The notes under the pieces were generated by a model. The model made no database searches. It saw only the letters and a program-made list of their open reading frames with translations, and was not told where the DNA came from. From contig CAWHBF010000003.1 in the NCBI GenBank assembly GCA_963827515.1, forward strand, positions 62,001-126,000: a stretch of DNA of 64,000 bases. The letters are read 5' to 3'. Origin of the DNA: JABFSA01 sp963827515. GTDB lineage: Bacteria > Acidobacteriota > Vicinamibacteria > Vicinamibacterales > UBA2999. The first letter of the stretch is position 1. Each line of letters opens with the position of its first letter. The position numbers and the translations under genes are program-made. This document shows, one piece after another, positions 44,163-53,629 of the stretch.

Positions 44163-45003
44163 CCGGCCGAGATGCCCGCCTGGCGTCATACGCCTTTAAG
44201 TAGCGGTTGCACGCGTCGCACGCGTAAACACGGTACTGACCGTCAGGCGTCGCGAAAGATGTGATCCGCGAGCGGTCGCAGTTGCCACAGTAGGGGCACG
44301 TCAACGCCTCGAACCGCCATCGAAGCGCGCACCGCCCACAGATCAGGTGCCGTTCCGCCGCTGGCGTGATGACGGAGAAATCCGGTTCGCCGCCGCACAG
44401 CGGGCAAGAGGCATGGGTCCAGGTGGCAAGTTCGCTGCTGGGCTGCAGAACCTCCGCGCAACGACATAGGAACGGACGCATCGCCAGCATGAATAGCTGG
44501 TCGAGGACCTCGTCGGCTTTCCGTTCAACCGGCGTCGTGGAGGTTCGTGGCGCATCGGCCCGCGCCTCCGAGCATGCGCGGTACCACGTGGCGACCTGTT
44601 CGATCAGGCCTTCGTCGCGTCCGACGTCCTGTACACGTTGGCAATCCGCCCCCTCGATGGCGCCGAAACGGCGCATGATGTCCGCCGTCTGGCGGACGAC
44701 GAGCCGGAGGTCGGTCAGCGCCAGGGGAATGTCTTCGAAGCGTAGCAGCGGACGCGCTTGCGACTGATGGCGTGCGAGGATATCGACGCTCAGTTCGAAC
44801 GAGGGCAGGGGGATCCGCCCCTGCACCCTTCGCTGCACCTCGAGAAGTTCGAGGTGCATGTCGATCGCGTCGGCGAGTTCGGGCTGCCGTTCCCGGAGCG
44901 CACGCAGTTCGACGGCTTCGCGAGTGTCGGATCGGCTGAGGCGAGGAGAGGGTTCGGCCACTCTTTTGATCATACCGGTACCCGGGGCACGGCACTCAAT
45001 CAT
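44089..45003 (-). CDS. fdhE: Formate dehydrogenase accessory protein FdhE-like
   Basis: This is 304 residues; the start is uncertain, with a second ATG at 44973 (MIKRVAEPSP) also plausible. The C-terminal half holds the paired zinc/iron sites of FdhE: ASCPLCGGEPDFSVI, LICGRCALRWRFEALTCPYC and VYACDACNRYLKAYD. The N-terminal half is helical (LLRFEDIPLALTDLRLVVRQ). FdhE assists maturation of formate dehydrogenase. No formate dehydrogenase, fdhD or molybdopterin gene is in this window, so the partner is elsewhere. It converges on the S11 gene and is divergent from glgA (26 nt between starts). Confidence 0.85.
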   Translation of the reverse strand: MIECRAPGTGMIKRVAEPSPRLSRSDTREAVELRALRERQPELADAIDMHLELLEVQRRVQGRIPLPSFELSVDILARHQSQARPLLRFEDIPLALTDLRLVVRQTADIMRRFGAIEGADCQRVQDVGRDEGLIEQVATWYRACSEARADAPRTSTTPVERKADEVLDQLFMLAMRPFLCRCAEVLQPSSELATWTHASCPLCGGEPDFSVITPAAERHLICGRCALRWRFEALTCPYCGNCDRSRITSFATPDGQYRVYACDACNRYLKAYDARRASRPVMPVVDGIATLPLDAAAIQRGYSS

Positions 45004-45029
45004 GCGATAGTGCTAGTGTTGGAGTCACG

Positions 45030-46502
45030 ATGCGTATCCTGATGGTCGCATCCGAGGCCACCCCCTTCGCGAAGACCGGTGGCCTTGCGGACGTCGTCGG
45101 CGCCCTTCCACGTGCGCTCTCGCGGCTCGGCCATTCCATCGACCTGGTTTTACCCAGATATCGTGGTGTGACGGCGGGGGAGTCGATTGGCCGGGTCCAT
45201 GTTCCGCTCGGAAAACATGGCGCGGACGCATTGATGTTCGTCCACCGCGAGGGGGACATTCGGACGATTTTTGTCGACCATCCTGCCTTCTTCCATCGCG
45301 ATCACTTGTACGGACCGGCGAGCGGCGACTACCCCGATAGTCCGGCGCGGTTTGCATTCCTCTCGCGTGCGGCGCTCGAATGGGCGGCGACATCTCCTGG
45401 CGGGTACGACGTCATCCACGTGCACGACTGGCAGTCTGCGCTTGTGCCAGTCTTCTTGAATCAGGGTGTCGCGCCGGCGCTTCGGCGAGTGCCGGTCATC
45501 TTCACGATCCACAACTTGGCGTACCAGGGAATGGCCGATCCGAGTTGGCTCACGGAGCTGGGCTTGCGCTCGGACCTCATGCACCCGAACGCGCTGGAGT
45601 TCTGGGGTCGAATGAGTCTACTGAAGGGCGGGTTGGTCTTCAGTCAGTTGATCACGACCGTCAGCCCTCGGTATGCCATCGAAATTCAAACCCCTGAGTA
45701 CGGCTACGGCTTCGAAGGTCTGCTCCAGAGCCGATCTGGTGACCTCGTCGGGATCCTGAACGGGATCGATTACGATCAATGGAACCCCGCGCGAGATCCA
45801 TATCTGCCGGAGCCGTTTGATGCATCGCGATTGGATGGGAAGGTGGCGGCCAAACGTACGCTCCTGGAGTCGGTAGGATGGTCGAGCGACGACGCCAGCC
45901 TGCGCCGGCCGCTGATCGGTCTGGTTTCCCGGATGGTGGACCAGAAGGGGTTCGACCTGCTCGCGGATCTGGGTGACACGCTTCCAACGCTGGGTGCACG
46001 CTTCGTGGTGTTGGGGACCGGAGCGCGACGGTACGAAGATTTCTGGCGGGGACTGGCGGGGAGATTTCCAGATTGTGTTGCAGCCACGATCGGATTTGAC
46101 GAGGGGTTGGCGCACAGGATCGAGGGAGGCGCGGACCTCTTTCTGATGCCGTCTCGCTTCGAACCGTGCGGGCTGAACCAGATGTACAGTCAGAGATACG
46201 GGACCGTCCCGGTCGTGCGAGCGACGGGCGGGCTGGCGGACACCGTCCGTAGCTATGATTCAGCAACGGGAAGTGGGACGGGTTTTGCGTTCGACGAGTA
46301 TTCGTCGCAGGCACTACTGGGCACGCTGCGTTGGGCTCTTCGCACTTACGAGGACCGTCCCGCGTGGCGTCGGCTGCAGGTCGCCGGCATGCAGCAGGAT
46401 TTTTCGTGGGATCGATCGGCGCGACAGTACGTCAGCCTGTATGAGCGGGCTGGATCGGGTGGCGCGGCTCATGCGCACGCAGTTCTCCACCCTTCGATAT
46501 AG
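45030..46502 (+). CDS. glgA: Glycogen synthase (ADP-glucose type)
   Basis: This is 490 residues, the usual GT5 length. The ADP-glucose-binding KTGGL motif is at residues 15-19 (ATPFAKTGGLADVVGALPRA). The C-terminal nucleotide-sugar site is intact: SRFEPCGLNQMYSQRYGTVP and VRATGGLADTV. GGAG lies 5 nt before the ATG. The enzyme elongates alpha-1,4-glucan chains in the cytoplasm. It is followed by trxA after 22 nt on the same strand, so carbon storage and thiol redox genes share a transcript here. Confidence 0.97.
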   Translation: MRILMVASEATPFAKTGGLADVVGALPRALSRLGHSIDLVLPRYRGVTAGESIGRVHVPLGKHGADALMFVHREGDIRTIFVDHPAFFHRDHLYGPASGDYPDSPARFAFLSRAALEWAATSPGGYDVIHVHDWQSALVPVFLNQGVAPALRRVPVIFTIHNLAYQGMADPSWLTELGLRSDLMHPNALEFWGRMSLLKGGLVFSQLITTVSPRYAIEIQTPEYGYGFEGLLQSRSGDLVGILNGIDYDQWNPARDPYLPEPFDASRLDGKVAAKRTLLESVGWSSDDASLRRPLIGLVSRMVDQKGFDLLADLGDTLPTLGARFVVLGTGARRYEDFWRGLAGRFPDCVAATIGFDEGLAHRIEGGADLFLMPSRFEPCGLNQMYSQRYGTVPVVRATGGLADTVRSYDSATGSGTGFAFDEYSSQALLGTLRWALRTYEDRPAWRRLQVAGMQQDFSWDRSARQYVSLYERAGSGGAAHAHAVLHPSI

Positions 46503-46524
46503 GCGACAGTGACCGGAGACACAG

Positions 46525-46851
46525 ATGGCATCCGACAAAGTGAAGACCTTTACTGACGGGAATTTCGATCAGGAAACCAAGGACGGCGTCGTGCTCGTGG
46601 ATTTTTGGGCCGAGTGGTGCGGTCCCTGCCGGCGTCTGGCGCCGACGGTGGAGGCGCTGGCCGGTGAGTTCGATGGCCGGATGACTGTCGCGAAGTTGAA
46701 TGTCGACGAGAACCCGAGCGTGCCTGGACGATTCATGATTCGGGGGATTCCAACCCTCTTGCTGTTCAAAGACGGGCAGTTGGCGGAGACGCTCGTGGGC
46801 CTCGCGTCGAAGGAAGACATCACGCGATTGATCGAAAAACACCTCTCGTGA
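46525..46851 (+). CDS. trxA: Thioredoxin
   Basis: This is 108 residues, the standard length. The redox site WCGPC (31-35) lies in LVDFWAEWCGPCRRLAPTVE. The cis-proline loop reads IRGIPTLLLFKDGQLAET. It reduces cytoplasmic disulfides and is itself reduced by the TrxB encoded next. Its stop overlaps the trxB start (GTGA). Confidence 0.97.
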   Translation: MASDKVKTFTDGNFDQETKDGVVLVDFWAEWCGPCRRLAPTVEALAGEFDGRMTVAKLNVDENPSVPGRFMIRGIPTLLLFKDGQLAETLVGLASKEDITRLIEKHLS

Positions 46852-47831
46852 GCACTCGACCGACTCCCGATCGGCAGGTCGTCATCATCGGCTCCGGTCC
46901 TGCGGGGCTGACGGCCGCGTTGTATGCCGCCCGTGCCAACCTGAGACCCTTGCTCGTCGAAGGACTGGACGCGGGTGGGCAGTTGATGCTGACGACGATG
47001 GTCGAGAACTGGCCGGGGTTTCGCGACGGCATCATGGGGCCTGAACTGATGGCCGAGATGCGTGCCCAGGCCGAACGGTTCGGCACCGAGATTCTCGAGA
47101 GCACGATCACCCGCGTTGACCTGGGGCATCGGCCGTTCACGCTGACCCTCGCCGATGGACGGGAAATCACGACGGAGGCGCTGATCATTGCCACTGGCGC
47201 CTCGGCCCGTTGGCTGGACATCGGCTCCGACCGGAAGCTGTCTGGTCACGGTGTCTCCACGTGTGCGACCTGTGATGGTTACTTCTTCAAGGGCAAACCC
47301 ATTGCGGTCGTCGGTGGTGGTGACTCGGCGCTGGAAGAGGCGATCTACCTCACGAAGTTCGCTTCCAAGGTCACGCTGGTGCACCGGCGGGATGTCCTTC
47401 GCGGCTCCAAGATCATGCAGGACAAGGCGTTCGCGAACCCGAAGATCGACTTCGTCTGGGACTCAGCGGTTGCGGACGTGAAGGATGTCTCGAAGGGTGA
47501 GGTGACGGGGGTTGTCCTCCGGAATCTCAAGAGCGGCGCCCTGAGCGAACTGCCGCTCGACGGCCTGTTCATCGCCATCGGCCACACGCCGAACACCTCG
47601 CTCTTTGAAGGTCAGATCGAGCTGGACCCGAGCGGGTATATCGTGACGCGGGACGGAACCCGAACGAACGTGCCGGGAGTATTCGCGGCCGGCGATGTCC
47701 AGGATCACATATACCGTCAGGCTGTCACCGCTGCGGGATCAGGCTGTATGGCGGCTATCGATGCCGAGCGGTATCTGGAAGACCTCTCTCATCACGCGGC
47801 GCCGTCTTCGATGGCCGTGTCAACGGACTGA
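46848..47831 (+). CDS. trxB: Thioredoxin-disulfide reductase
   Basis: This is 327 residues from a GTG overlapping the trxA stop. The FAD motif VVIIGSGPAGLTAALYAARA, the redox pair CATC (139-142, in VSTCATCDGYFFKGK), the NADPH motif VVGGGDSALEEAIYL and the FAD-closing VFAAGDVQDHIYRQAV are all present. It transfers electrons from NADPH to thioredoxin. The adjacent trxA is its expected substrate. Confidence 0.97.
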   Translation: MSTRPTPDRQVVIIGSGPAGLTAALYAARANLRPLLVEGLDAGGQLMLTTMVENWPGFRDGIMGPELMAEMRAQAERFGTEILESTITRVDLGHRPFTLTLADGREITTEALIIATGASARWLDIGSDRKLSGHGVSTCATCDGYFFKGKPIAVVGGGDSALEEAIYLTKFASKVTLVHRRDVLRGSKIMQDKAFANPKIDFVWDSAVADVKDVSKGEVTGVVLRNLKSGALSELPLDGLFIAIGHTPNTSLFEGQIELDPSGYIVTRDGTRTNVPGVFAAGDVQDHIYRQAVTAAGSGCMAAIDAERYLEDLSHHAAPSSMAVSTD

Positions 47832-47838
47832 TCATCGC

Positions 47839-47898
47839 CGTAGAGCGCACGCTTCAGCGTAGCGCGTTGTCCGCGGAGGCTGAAGCGTGCGCTCTACG
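47839..47898. repeat. Perfect 20-bp inverted repeat with 20-nt loop, member of the dispersed palindromic family
   Basis: CGTAGAGCGCACGCTTCAGC (47839-47858) is the exact reverse complement of 47879-47898. It fills the gap between convergent trxB and mnmA. The sequence just past the right arm (GTCGAACCGAAAACCGGTCT, to 47917) matches the conserved element end seen at 22190, 22914 and 60632. It could terminate both transcripts or be a mobile palindrome. Confidence 0.8.
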
Positions 47899-47920
47899 TC
47901 GAACCGAAAACCGGTCTAGA

Positions 47921-48979
<1,059 letters not shown>

Positions 48980-49034
48980 CAGATTTCGTTCGAATCGTTC
49001 GGGGCGTTTGAGTTGTTCGGACCGTTCTGGTGAT

Positions 49035-50223
49035 TCATGCGCGTACGGGTGTCCGAGTCAGATGCCGCAGCTTCTCGACGATCTCAGGCAGCACGGCAAT
49101 CACCCTGTCAACGTCCGCCTGAGTGTTCGAGGCGCCGAGGCTGAACCGGATCGAGTTCTGGGTGCGATGCGCTGGAAATCCCATCGCCTTGAGCACGTGC
49201 GACGGCTCGAGCGTTCCCGACGAGCATGCCGACCCGGTTGACACGGCGATGCCCTCGAGGTCGAGTGCAATCAGGAGCGACTCGGCCTCGACGCGATCGA
49301 AGCTGATATTCGTCGTATTGGGCACACGGGGCACGCGCGCCCCGTTCAAGACTGTCCCGGAGACCGCGGCCAGGATACCCGCCTCGAGCCGGTCGCGCAG
49401 CGCCGCCACGCGGGCACTCTCCTCGGCCATCTTCGCGAGTGCGATCTCGGCGGCAACACCCATCCCGACGATCCCCGGTACGTTCTCGGTGCCGGCCCGC
49501 CGCCCTCGCTCCTGCTTGCCTCCAGTCAGTGTCGGCAGAAGTCGAAGCCCGCGCCGAATCCAGATGGCGCCGATCCCCTTGGGCCCATAGAACTTATGCG
49601 CCGAAATCGAGAGCATGTCGACGCCGAGGACTTTGACGTTGACCGGGATCTTGCCGGCAGACTGCACCGCATCGGCATGGACCAGGGCGCCTCGCTCACG
49701 GGCGATCTGCGACAGCTCGGCAATCGGTTGCACGGTACCGATCTCGTTGTTCGCGTGCATGACGGACACGAGCGCGGTGTCGTCCCGGAGGGCCGCACGC
49801 AGGGCGTCCGGCGAGACGATACCCTCGTCACCCACGGGCAACAGGGTGGTCTCGGCGCCTCGCTTGGCCAGCGCCTTGAGGGTGTTGAGGACGGCTTCGT
49901 GCTCGATCGCGCTCGAAATGAGGTGTCGCCGGGGTGTCCGCTCGAGCGCCTCCCATGCACCCCGGATCGCCAGGTTGTCGCTCTCGGTACCCCCGCTCGT
50001 GAAGATAATCTCGGACGCATCGGCGCCAATGAGGGCCGCCACCGCACTTCGGGCCTGATCGACGACCGCCTTGGCCCGCTGTCCGAAGTGGTGCAGGCTC
50101 GAAGGATTGCCGAAATCCTCCGCTAGGGCAGCCGACCATACGCTCCGCGACCGCAGGATGCAGGGGAGTCGTGGCGTTATGGTCGAAATAAATGCGTGCC
50201 ACTGGAGAAACCCTGTCTGGCAT
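49035..50223 (-). CDS. Cysteine desulfurase (NifS/IscS type), frame broken once
   Basis: This is about 395 residues after joining. The start at the ATG at 50223 reads MPDRVSPVARIYFDHNATTP; a GTG at 50202 is the alternative. Near 50133 the raw frame breaks (minus-strand ATGGTCGGCTGCC). Dropping one base gives AALAEDFGNPSSLHHFGQRA. The PLP lysine is in ISAHKFYGPKGIG and the sulfur-carrying Cys in VSTGSACSSGTLEPSHVL. It converts cysteine to alanine and persulfide sulfur. The position upstream of mnmA suggests it feeds tRNA thiolation as well as, or instead of, Fe-S clusters; no iscU or iscA is nearby. Confidence 0.92.
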
Positions 50224-50259
50224 CGTAGCATCCGAGCCAGATCCCAGCAATAAACGGCC

Positions 50260-50289
50260 TAGACAACAATTTCGAGCGGCCGATATACT
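50260..50289 (+). promoter_or_regulatory. Sigma70-like promoter of the bactofilin gene
   Basis: TAGACA (50260-50265) and TATACT (50284-50289) are spaced by 18 bp, each a 5/6 match to consensus, 75 nt upstream of the bactofilin ATG. It probably drives the long plus-strand run that follows. Confidence 0.6.
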
Positions 50290-50364
50290 CCTTAGGCGCT
50301 GGTTTTCGCCACCCGCCTGTCGGATTTCGGCCGCGATAGGCCCTTGGGACGGAGGACTTGAACG

Positions 50365-50880
50365 ATGTGGAAACGTGATGAAGGGGTGAAGCCAGCGAGC
50401 GACGTGACGCCCAGTGCTCAGCCACCCCAGAGCAGCATGCCAGGGACACCGCAGCCGGCGCCCCGGCCGCAGACCGGGAGGGACGCAGTGAATATTGGAA
50501 AGTCCGTCGTTATCAAGGGTGAGCTGAGCGGGAGCGAGGATCTGACCATCGAAGGGCAGGTCGAGGGCAAGATCGAGCTGAAGGACAATGTCCTCACGAT
50601 TGGCCCGAATGGCAAAATCAAGGCGCAGGTGTTCGCCAAGGCCCTGATTGTCCTCGGCGAGGTCACGGGCAACGTCACGGCCTCTGAAAAGGTGGAAATC
50701 CGCGACGGCGGTTCCGTGGACGGCGACATCATCTCGCCGCGCGTCGCCATCGCCGAGGGTGCGCATTTCCGCGGCAGCGTGGACATGCAACGCAAGGCTG
50801 CCCCGGCGTCACAGCCATCGAAGTCGGCGCAGCCCGCCGCGCAGGCGGCCGCTCCGGTCCCGCAGCCGGTCGCTCGCTGA
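50365..50880 (+). CDS. Bactofilin (polymer-forming cytoskeletal protein)
   Basis: This is 171 residues. A Pro/Gln-rich disordered N-terminus (about 1-40) is followed by the beta-helical core, with strands of about 17 residues: NIGKSVVIKGELSGSEDLTI, EGQVEGKIELKDNVLTIGPN, KALIVLGEVTGNVTASEKVE and SVDGDIISPRVAIAEGAHF. A Pro/Ala-rich tail ends the protein. Bactofilins polymerise without nucleotide and organise cell-shape or polar complexes. GGAGGA lies about 8 nt upstream of the ATG. It heads a gene run with two SAM-related genes. Confidence 0.95.
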   Translation: MWKRDEGVKPASDVTPSAQPPQSSMPGTPQPAPRPQTGRDAVNIGKSVVIKGELSGSEDLTIEGQVEGKIELKDNVLTIGPNGKIKAQVFAKALIVLGEVTGNVTASEKVEIRDGGSVDGDIISPRVAIAEGAHFRGSVDMQRKAAPASQPSKSAQPAAQAAAPVPQPVAR

Positions 50881-50893
50881 CGTACGGGGGGAG

Positions 50894-51590
50894 ATGGCTC
50901 TCTCCAATCTCTTTGGGCGCCCGCGCAAGGACAAAGAGGGTGGCGCCGACGCAGCCGACGCGGATGCCGTCGTCGTTCCCTCCCGGGTGCTGGCGCCGTT
51001 TCTGGCCGGGCTCGCTGCCAGGCAGCGGCCCGTGCTTCTCGATCTCGGCCCCGTTGTCGGTTCGAACGTCACGTTCTTCGGCGAAGAGGTCGGCTGCAAG
51101 ATCTTCGTCGAAGACCTGTCGGCGGATATCGATCGGCACGTGAACGAGGGCACGATCCAGGATCTTCCCGCTTTTTTCGACACGACGGTTTCCGCAGGAA
51201 CCGGACACCGTTGACGGCATTCTCTGCTGGGACATCTTCGACTACATGGAGCGGCCGGCGGCGGAACGGCTCGCTGGTCAGCTCATGCGGCTGCTCCGTC
51301 CGGAGGGCTTCCTTCTCGCGTTCTTCGGTACGGCCGATCCTCGTTCGTTTCCCAACCCAACCTACACCCGACACGTCGTGGTCGATCGCGGGCACCTTCG
51401 TCACCGTCCGTATCAGGCCGCAAGGGCCAAGCAGAAGCCGTCCGTGAATCGGGATATTCAGCGGTTATTCGAACCGCTGCGCATTGCCGAGAACGTGCTA
51501 CTCAAGACAAATCTGCGCGAGGTGCTCTTTCGAAAGCCCGCTGCCGTCGCTGAGGTCTCAACGGCGGGGATTCTCTCGACACCGTCGTAG
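50894..51590 (+). CDS. Methyltransferase-like protein, frame broken once
   Basis: This is about 231 residues when joined. The ATG at 50894 follows GGGGGGAG. An N-terminal basic leader (SNLFGRPRKDKEGG) precedes a degenerate Rossmann core: RPVLLDLGPVVGSNVTFFGE (motif I without the GxGxG pattern), then VDGILCWDIFDYMERPAAER and LLRPEGFLLAFFGTADPRSF. The frame breaks in the T6 run near 51174; one T fewer gives FSTRRFPQEPDTVDGI. The loss of the glycine-rich SAM loop suggests weak or no methyl transfer. It sits 13 nt after bactofilin and 12 nt before the SAM hydrolase. Confidence 0.7.
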
Positions 51591-51602
51591 GCCCACGGCT
51601 CG

Positions 51603-52394
51603 ATGGCGCGTCCCGTCGTCGCTCTCCTGACGGATTTTGGGACCAGGGATCACTACGCTGGTACTATGAAGGGCGTTGCGCTCGACATCTGTCCTGACAT
51701 CACGTTCGTCGACATCACCCATGACATCGCGCCGTACGATACCGTGGGAGGCGCCCTCGAGCTGGCAGCGTCGTACAAGTACTTCCCGCCCGGAACGGTC
51801 TTTGTGGTCGTCATCGATCCGGGTGTAGGGTCCGCTCGCCGCGGGATCGCGGCGGAGGCAGGTTCGTATCGTTTCGTTGCACCCGACAACGGGGTGTTGA
51901 CGCTTGTCCTGAATGAGATGCCTCCCGTACGGGTGGTGGAACTCACGAATGCACGCTACGCACGTCCCACGGTGAGCCGGACCTTCGAGGGGCGGGATCG
52001 ATTTGCTCCCGCGGCGGCATGGCTCGCCAGGGGAGCCGAGCTGACCGAGTTAGGAGACCCGTTGGCCGCGTGGACTCACCTGGCGATACCCACGCCCACG
52101 ATCGTTGCCGGCCGCGTCAACGGAGAGATCCTTCGTGTCGATCGCTTCGGCAACCTGGTGAGCAATCTGGATCGACGGACGGTCGAAGACTTCGCGCAAG
52201 GCCACGGAATCGAGGTGGCCGTTGGGGCTCGTGCCGTGGGTTCCCTCGTGACGACCTATGCCGATGTACCGCCAGGATCGGTGTGCGCGTTGTTTGGTAG
52301 TTCAGAGCATCTCGAGGTCGCGGTCAGTGGTGGCAGCGCAGCCGAGCGGCTCGGCCTCGCCCGCGGGGCGACGGTTGCCCTGTCTCGTGTCTAG
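51603..52394 (+). CDS. SAM hydrolase / SAM-dependent halogenase superfamily protein (DUF62)
   Basis: This is 263 residues, the full family length. The N-terminal domain has ALLTDFGTRDHYAGTMKGVA, FVDITHDIAPYDTVGGALEL and IDPGVGSARRGIA with the catalytic Asp72 and Arg. The usual His of the FHGRD motif is Glu here (RTFEGRDRFAPAAAWLARG). The C-terminal barrel has DRFGNLVSNLDRRTVEDF. The family hydrolyses SAM to adenosine and methionine with hydroxide as nucleophile; a few members use halide. Lack of a halide-site insertion argues against halogenation. The Glu substitution may alter or abolish catalysis. Confidence 0.88.
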   Translation: MARPVVALLTDFGTRDHYAGTMKGVALDICPDITFVDITHDIAPYDTVGGALELAASYKYFPPGTVFVVVIDPGVGSARRGIAAEAGSYRFVAPDNGVLTLVLNEMPPVRVVELTNARYARPTVSRTFEGRDRFAPAAAWLARGAELTELGDPLAAWTHLAIPTPTIVAGRVNGEILRVDRFGNLVSNLDRRTVEDFAQGHGIEVAVGARAVGSLVTTYADVPPGSVCALFGSSEHLEVAVSGGSAAERLGLARGATVALSRV

Positions 52395-52420
52395 AATTCG
52401 CGAAAGTCCCGAGTATCCCG

Positions 52421-53629
52421 ATGCTGAACTTCGACCTGAGTGAAGACCACCGGCTGCTGGAGCATTCGGTGCGAGAGTGGGCGGCTCGCGAGGTCGCTCC
52501 ACGAATTCGAGAACTCGACCGGGCCCACCGGTTCGATCCCGCCATCCTGCCCCAGATGGCGTCCCTCGGGTTGCTGGGCATTTCGGTGCCCGTCGAGTAC
52601 CGGCGGCACGGGGACGGACTACATCTCGCTCGGGATCGCCAGCGAGGAACTCGAATACGTCGACACGTCCCTTCGGGTGATCCTGTCAGTGCATGCCGGC
52701 CTGAACTGTCTGACCCTCCTGTCGTGGGGAACCGAGGACCAGAAACAGCGATACCTGGTGCCCCAGGCGCAGGGTGCGAAGATTGCCAGTTTCGCGTTGA
52801 CCGAGCCCTCGGCCGGCAGCGACGCGAGAGGGATCGAGAATCGGCGATCAGACAGGGTGACCGATACGTGCTCAGCGGCGAGAAGATGTGGATTTCGCTG
52901 GCAAACGTGGCGGACACCTTCCTGGTATTCGCCTGGACGGATCTCGAGAAAAAGAGGGCACGCGACACCTCGGGAATGAGCGCGTTCATCGTGGAGCGAG
53001 GGTGGAAGGGGTTCTCGAGCGGCACGCTCGATCAGAAGTGGGGCATTCTCGCGGGTAATACGGGTTTCTTCAAAATGGACGACGTGGAGGTGCCCTGCGA
53101 GAACCTTCTGGGACGCGAAGGCGAAGGCTTCAAGATCGCGATGTTCGCGCTGGATCAGGGGCGCTACACTGTGGCCGCGGGTGCGACGGGTCTTGTACGG
53201 GCCTGTCGTGACGCCAGCGTGCGATACGCCAATACGCGGAAGACTTTTGGTGTCGAGATTGGCGAACACCAACTCGTGAAAGAGATGCTTGCGCAGATGG
53301 AGTCCGACTATCAGACGGCGCGCCTTCTGTGGCAGCGGGCGGGCTGGCTGAAGAACGTCGGTCGACGGAATACCCGAGAGACGGGTCTGGCCAAGTGGTT
53401 TGCCACGGTCGCGTCTGAGCGTGCGGCAGGGGATGCGGTCCAGGTACACGGCGCCAACGGATATTCGGACGAGTATCCGGTGGGGCGCTTCTACCGGAAC
53501 TGCAAGGGCGCGGTCATCTATGAGGGCACGCGCGAAATTCACAAGATCATGCAGGCGGACTACCTGCTCGGCTACCGCACGGATCGACCGTCGCGCTGCG
53601 AGCTGCCGGCCTGGGAGGGCACAACGTAA
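52421..53629 (+). CDS. Acyl-CoA dehydrogenase, frame broken twice
   Basis: This is about 403 residues. The N-terminal domain reads SEDHRLLEHSVREWAAREVA and ILPQMASLGLLGISVPVEY. Near 52600 an extra C breaks the frame; without it the text continues GGTGTDYISLGIASEELEYV, the family motif. Near 52822 one base is missing (GAGAATCGG); repair gives SAIRQGDRYVLSGEKMWISL. The flavin/substrate motifs ASFALTEPSAGSDA and the C-terminal GANGYSDEYPVGRFYRNCKG and AVIYEGTREIHKIMQADYLL are present, the latter holding the catalytic-base Glu. It oxidises acyl-CoA thioesters with FAD. Its last base overlaps the glpX start (TAATG). No acyl-CoA partner genes are adjacent. Confidence 0.88.
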   Translation: MLNFDLSEDHRLLEHSVREWAAREVAPRIRELDRAHRFDPAILPQMASLGLLGISVPVEYRRHGDGLHLARDRQRGTRIRRHVPSGDPVSACRPELSDPPVVGNRGPETAIPGAPGAGCEDCQFRVDRALGRQRRERDRESAIRQGDRYVLSGEKMWISLANVADTFLVFAWTDLEKKRARDTSGMSAFIVERGWKGFSSGTLDQKWGILAGNTGFFKMDDVEVPCENLLGREGEGFKIAMFALDQGRYTVAAGATGLVRACRDASVRYANTRKTFGVEIGEHQLVKEMLAQMESDYQTARLLWQRAGWLKNVGRRNTRETGLAKWFATVASERAAGDAVQVHGANGYSDEYPVGRFYRNCKGAVIYEGTREIHKIMQADYLLGYRTDRPSRCELPAWEGTT

